Origin: Rouxiella aceris
Lineage (GTDB): Bacteria > Pseudomonadota > Gammaproteobacteria > Enterobacterales > Enterobacteriaceae
Direction: 5' to 3'
NCBI RefSeq assembly: GCF_012933545.1
Contig: NZ_JAADJU010000001.1
Location: 186,001 to 250,000, forward strand
DNA: 64,000 nt
Part shown: piece by piece, positions 61,433 to 64,000 of the stretch
How positions within the stretch are numbered: the first letter of the stretch is position 1
Layout of the letters: each line of letters opens with the position of its first letter
Made by a program: the position numbers and the translations under genes
The notes under the pieces: generated by a model
The model's input: the letters and a program-made list of their open reading frames with translations, nothing else
What the model was told of the DNA's origin: nothing
Databases searched by the model: none

Positions 61433-62527
61433 TTACACCAGGCTTTTGCCATTACGCACAAAACCCGGTTTGGTGACACGCACCGGCATTTCACGATTAC
61501 GAATTTGCACAATCGCCTGTTCACCAATCCCAGCCGGAACACGGGCCAGTGCAATGCTGCACCCCAGCGTTGGCGAGAAAGAACCGCTGGTGATAATACC
61601 TTCCTGCAGATTGCCTCTGGCATCGGTAAAACGCACTGGCAATTCATTACGTAATACACCTTTTTCGGTCATGATCAAACCGACCAACTGCTCGGTGCCG
61701 TGTTCACGCTGGCTCTCCAGCGCATCGCGGCCAATAAAACGACGATCTTCCGGCTGCCAGGCAATGGTCCAGCCCATATTCGCCGCCAGCGGCGAAATGC
61801 TTTCGTCCATTTCCTGACCATAGAGATTCATGCCCGCTTCCAGACGCAGCGTATCGCGTGCGCCCAGTCCGGCAGGCTTGACGCCGGCTGCCAGCAGTTT
61901 TTGCCAGAAATCCGCCGCGTCGTCCTGTGGCAGGGCAATTTCATAGCCTGCTTCACCGGTGTAGCCAGTGGTGGCGATAAACAGCGAACCGGCCTGCACG
62001 CCAAAGAACGGCTTCATGCCGCTAACGGCCTGTTTTTGCTCGGCTGTAAACAGCGTCTGCGCTCTTTCTTGCGCCTGCGGACCCTGCACGGCGATCAGCG
62101 CCAGGTCATCACGAACGGTCAGCTCAATGGCATAAGGTTTGGCATGTTCCGAGATCCACGCCAGATCTTTTTCACGGGTGGCGGAGTTGACCACCAGACG
62201 GAAATAGTCTTCGCTAAGGAAATAAACAATCAGATCATCGATCACGCCGCCGGAGGCATTCAGCATACCGGTGTACAGTGCCTTGCCCGGCTGAGTCAGT
62301 TTGGCGACATCGTTGGCCAATAGATAACGCAGGAATTCACGGGTGCGCGCACCGCGTAAATCGACGATGGTCATATGTGAAACGTCAAACATACCTGCAT
62401 CCTGACGCACGATATGGTGTTCATCCAGCTGGGAGCCATAATGCAGCGGCATCATCCAACCGTGAAAATCGACCATACGAGCGCCACAGGCGACGTGTTG
62501 ATCATATAACCGAGTCTGCTTTGTCAT
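61433..62527 (-). CDS. gcvT: Aminomethyltransferase (T protein)
   Basis: The 364-residue tetrahydrofolate enzyme releases ammonia and forms methylene-THF from the GcvH intermediate. The conserved N-terminus ([19 protein letters not shown]) and [11 protein letters not shown] are visible, as is the G-Y-T-G-E-A-G-Y-E motif. ATG 62527 after GGGGAATAAG gives the E. coli length; the longer frame is not used. It heads the gcv operon. Confidence 0.98.
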   Translation of the reverse strand: MTKQTRLYDQHVACGARMVDFHGWMMPLHYGSQLDEHHIVRQDAGMFDVSHMTIVDLRGARTREFLRYLLANDVAKLTQPGKALYTGMLNASGGVIDDLIVYFLSEDYFRLVVNSATREKDLAWISEHAKPYAIELTVRDDLALIAVQGPQAQERAQTLFTAEQKQAVSGMKPFFGVQAGSLFIATTGYTGEAGYEIALPQDDAADFWQKLLAAGVKPAGLGARDTLRLEAGMNLYGQEMDESISPLAANMGWTIAWQPEDRRFIGRDALESQREHGTEQLVGLIMTEKGVLRNELPVRFTDARGNLQEGIITSGSFSPTLGCSIALARVPAGIGEQAIVQIRNREMPVRVTKPGFVRNGKSLV

Positions 62528-62870
62528 CTTATTCCCCATTCTTTTTCTTAAGCGACTTACCCTGCTCTCTGACGAAAACCGGTGCAAGAACTGTGCCGAC
62601 GCAAACGATACCTTTGACTGAACGTTATCACCGAATCCCGCTGCTATCCATAAGTTAAAATATCAGTTGTCAGTGAATTGTCGGAAATTGAGAGAGGGTA
62701 TGATTCAGAATTTTTGACTGGAAAGATGGGGTTTGTGACGCAAAATCTACAGATAAATTATAAATTCATCGATGTTATATAACGCAAGGACCGAATTTCG
62801 CACCCTTTACAATGGGCGAAACCCGGCCTGAGATTAGAAAATGTAATGGAAAATCTGGCATGAAATTAGA
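62528..62870 (-). promoter_or_regulatory. gcvT promoter region
   Basis: This 343-bp AT-rich gap upstream of gcvT corresponds to the E. coli region bound by GcvA, Lrp and PurR. I did not find a site matching those consensus sequences well enough to place it. It also separates ubiI, which lies upstream on the same strand. Confidence 0.5.
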
Positions 62871-64000
62871 TTATTTCAGCTGAAGCCTTTTGCTTTCCAG
62901 CCACTCGGGCAAATCATTAAGCCCCATCGCCTGCCGCACCAGTTGCGGTTTCACCCCTGGTAGCCGATCGGCCAGCGTTAAACCGATATCGCGCAGCAAC
63001 TTCTTGGCCGGGTTATTACCGGCAAAAAGCTCGCGAAATCCCTGCATGCCTGCCAGCATTACCGCCGCACTGTGCTTACGCTTGCGTTCAAAGCGGCGCA
63101 AATACATATGCTGACCAAAATCTTTCCCTTCCCGTTGCAGACGCTTGATTTCAAAAGCCAACTCCGCCGCGTCCATAAAACCGAGATTGACGCCCTGCCC
63201 GGCCAATGGATGTACGGTATGCGCCGCATCACCAATCAGCGCCAGCCGCTGGGCTGCAAAGCTACGCGCATAGCGTCCGGTCAGTGGAAAACTCTGACGC
63301 TCGCTGACCACCTGGCAAACGCCAAGGCGCAGATCAAAGGTGCTGGCGAGGATCTTGTTAAACTCTTCATTATCCAACGCACACAGACGTTCGGCTTCGA
63401 GAGGAGATACTGACCAGACAATAGATGATAAATGCGCATCGGCCAGCGGTAAAAACGCCAGAATGCCGTCACCGTGAAATACCTGTCTTGCCACAGATTG
63501 GTGCGCTTCTTGCGTGCGGATCGTCGCCACCAGTGCATGATGACCATAATCCCAGAAGGTCAGCGGGATATCGGCATGTTGACGCAGCCAGGAATGGGCA
63601 CCGTCGGCACCGACGACCAGCCGGGCGCTGAGCAGTCGCTGATCGTCGAGGGTAATAAAAGCTTCGTTCTCGCCCCAGGCAACATCTTTTAACTGCGCGG
63701 GGGCCAACAGGGTGATATCGCTTAACTGACTTGCCCGTTGCCACAGCGCACGCTGGATCACCTGATTTTCAATAATATGACCAAGATGGCTGAACCCGTA
63801 CTCTTCGCTGTGAAAGGCAATTTTGCCAAAGCTGTCATGGTCCCACACTTCCATGCCCTGATAGGCATTGACGCGCTGGGCAATAATATCGTCCCATGCG
63901 CCAATATGCTGCAGCAGACGCTCACTGGCGGCATTGATCGCCGAAACACGAACCGCCGGGATAGTGGGCAGCGGCGCATCATTGGGTTGTCGATTTTCCA
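62871..64000 (-). CDS. ubiI: Ubiquinone C5-hydroxylase UbiI (5' end beyond window)
   Basis: The minus strand encodes the C-terminal 376 or so residues of the FAD monooxygenase that hydroxylates C5 of the ubiquinone ring. The flavoprotein motifs R-L-V-V-G-A-D-G-A-H-S (D-G motif) and R-L-A-L-I-G-D-A-A-H-T-V-H-P-L-A-G-Q-G-V-N-L-G (GD motif) are visible. The reading frame stays open to the window edge (R-V-S-A-I-N-A-A-S-E upstream of an internal ATG), so the N-terminal GxGxxG is cut off. Order ubiI-gcvT is ancestral. Confidence 0.95.
   Translation of the reverse strand, partial: ENRQPNDAPLPTIPAVRVSAINAASERLLQHIGAWDDIIAQRVNAYQGMEVWDHDSFGKIAFHSEEYGFSHLGHIIENQVIQRALWQRASQLSDITLLAPAQLKDVAWGENEAFITLDDQRLLSARLVVGADGAHSWLRQHADIPLTFWDYGHHALVATIRTQEAHQSVARQVFHGDGILAFLPLADAHLSSIVWSVSPLEAERLCALDNEEFNKILASTFDLRLGVCQVVSERQSFPLTGRYARSFAAQRLALIGDAAHTVHPLAGQGVNLGFMDAAELAFEIKRLQREGKDFGQHMYLRRFERKRKHSAAVMLAGMQGFRELFAGNNPAKKLLRDIGLTLADRLPGVKPQLVRQAMGLNDLPEWLESKRLQLK

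Noticed and set aside
62528..62870. Glycine riboswitch upstream of gcvT
   Set aside because: No glycine aptamer-like paired domains could be seen, and enterobacterial gcv operons are controlled by GcvA, Lrp and PurR instead.
1..64000. CRISPR array
   Set aside because: No series of evenly spaced short repeats was found; repeats present are long island-end duplications or dispersed motifs.

Overview
The window is chromosomal DNA from a member of the Enterobacterales. The core order lysS-prfB-recJ-dsbC-xerD-(fldB)-cptA-sdhE-ygfZ-yqfA ... gcvPHT-ubiI is the classic enterobacterial one. Recalled LysS, FldB and UbiI sequences look closest to the Yersiniaceae side (Serratia, Rahnella, Yersinia and relatives), but the genus cannot be fixed without a search.

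Layout. (1) 1-4700 is an accessory segment: a lipoprotein, two YnfC-like secreted proteins, an NTF2-like protein, an HTH protein with an antitoxin-like C-terminus, and gene debris. It abuts the 3' end of tRNA-Gly(CCC) at 4728-4801, the usual side for a tRNA-targeted island. (2) 5146-11556 is the core block lysS, prfB (with its programmed frameshift), recJ, dsbC, xerD, all on the minus strand. (3) 11720-33937 holds two genomic islands in tandem between xerD and fldB. Three copies of the fldB 5' end mark the boundaries (11720, 19791, 33938). Both islands share a left-end repeat of about 0.42 kb and a gap-free right-end repeat of about 0.47 kb that includes a copy of the xerD-fldB intergenic region. 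Island 1 (8.1 kb) carries a three-gene membrane gluconate/2-ketogluconate-type dehydrogenase and a LacI-family regulator with a large palindromic operator. Island 2 (14.1 kb) carries an IS1182-family element, a dead tyrosine recombinase, and a redox/electrophile-detoxification cluster (SDR, glutathione peroxidase, peroxiredoxin fragment, GST fragment, LysR fragment, crotonase-like protein, old-yellow-enzyme), plus a YnfC-like gene and GNAT acetyltransferases. Many genes in both islands are broken.

(4) 33938-38236 returns to core genes: fldB, cptA/sdhE, ygfZ, yqfA and an HD-domain hydrolase. (5) 38298-51645 is a long minus-strand catabolic region. One operon is a Ugp-like ABC transporter with a GpdQ-type glycerophosphodiesterase inside it. 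The other is a DeoR regulator, an LsrB/RbsB-type sugar ABC transporter with two separate permeases, an AlsE-like epimerase, a ROK kinase and a ribokinase-like kinase. (6) 51998-56927 is a divergent, functionally unassigned catabolic cluster: an FCD-GntR regulator facing DUF2848, amidase, a dimeric alpha-beta-barrel-like protein and an MHS-type transporter. (7) 56936-64000 holds a deletion remnant of ygfF, a secreted chorismate mutase, gcvP-gcvH-gcvT and the 5'-truncated ubiI.

The most unusual feature is the tandem island array seated on the first codons of fldB. In it the resident flavodoxin gene is now read from a promoter region supplied by the inserted DNA.
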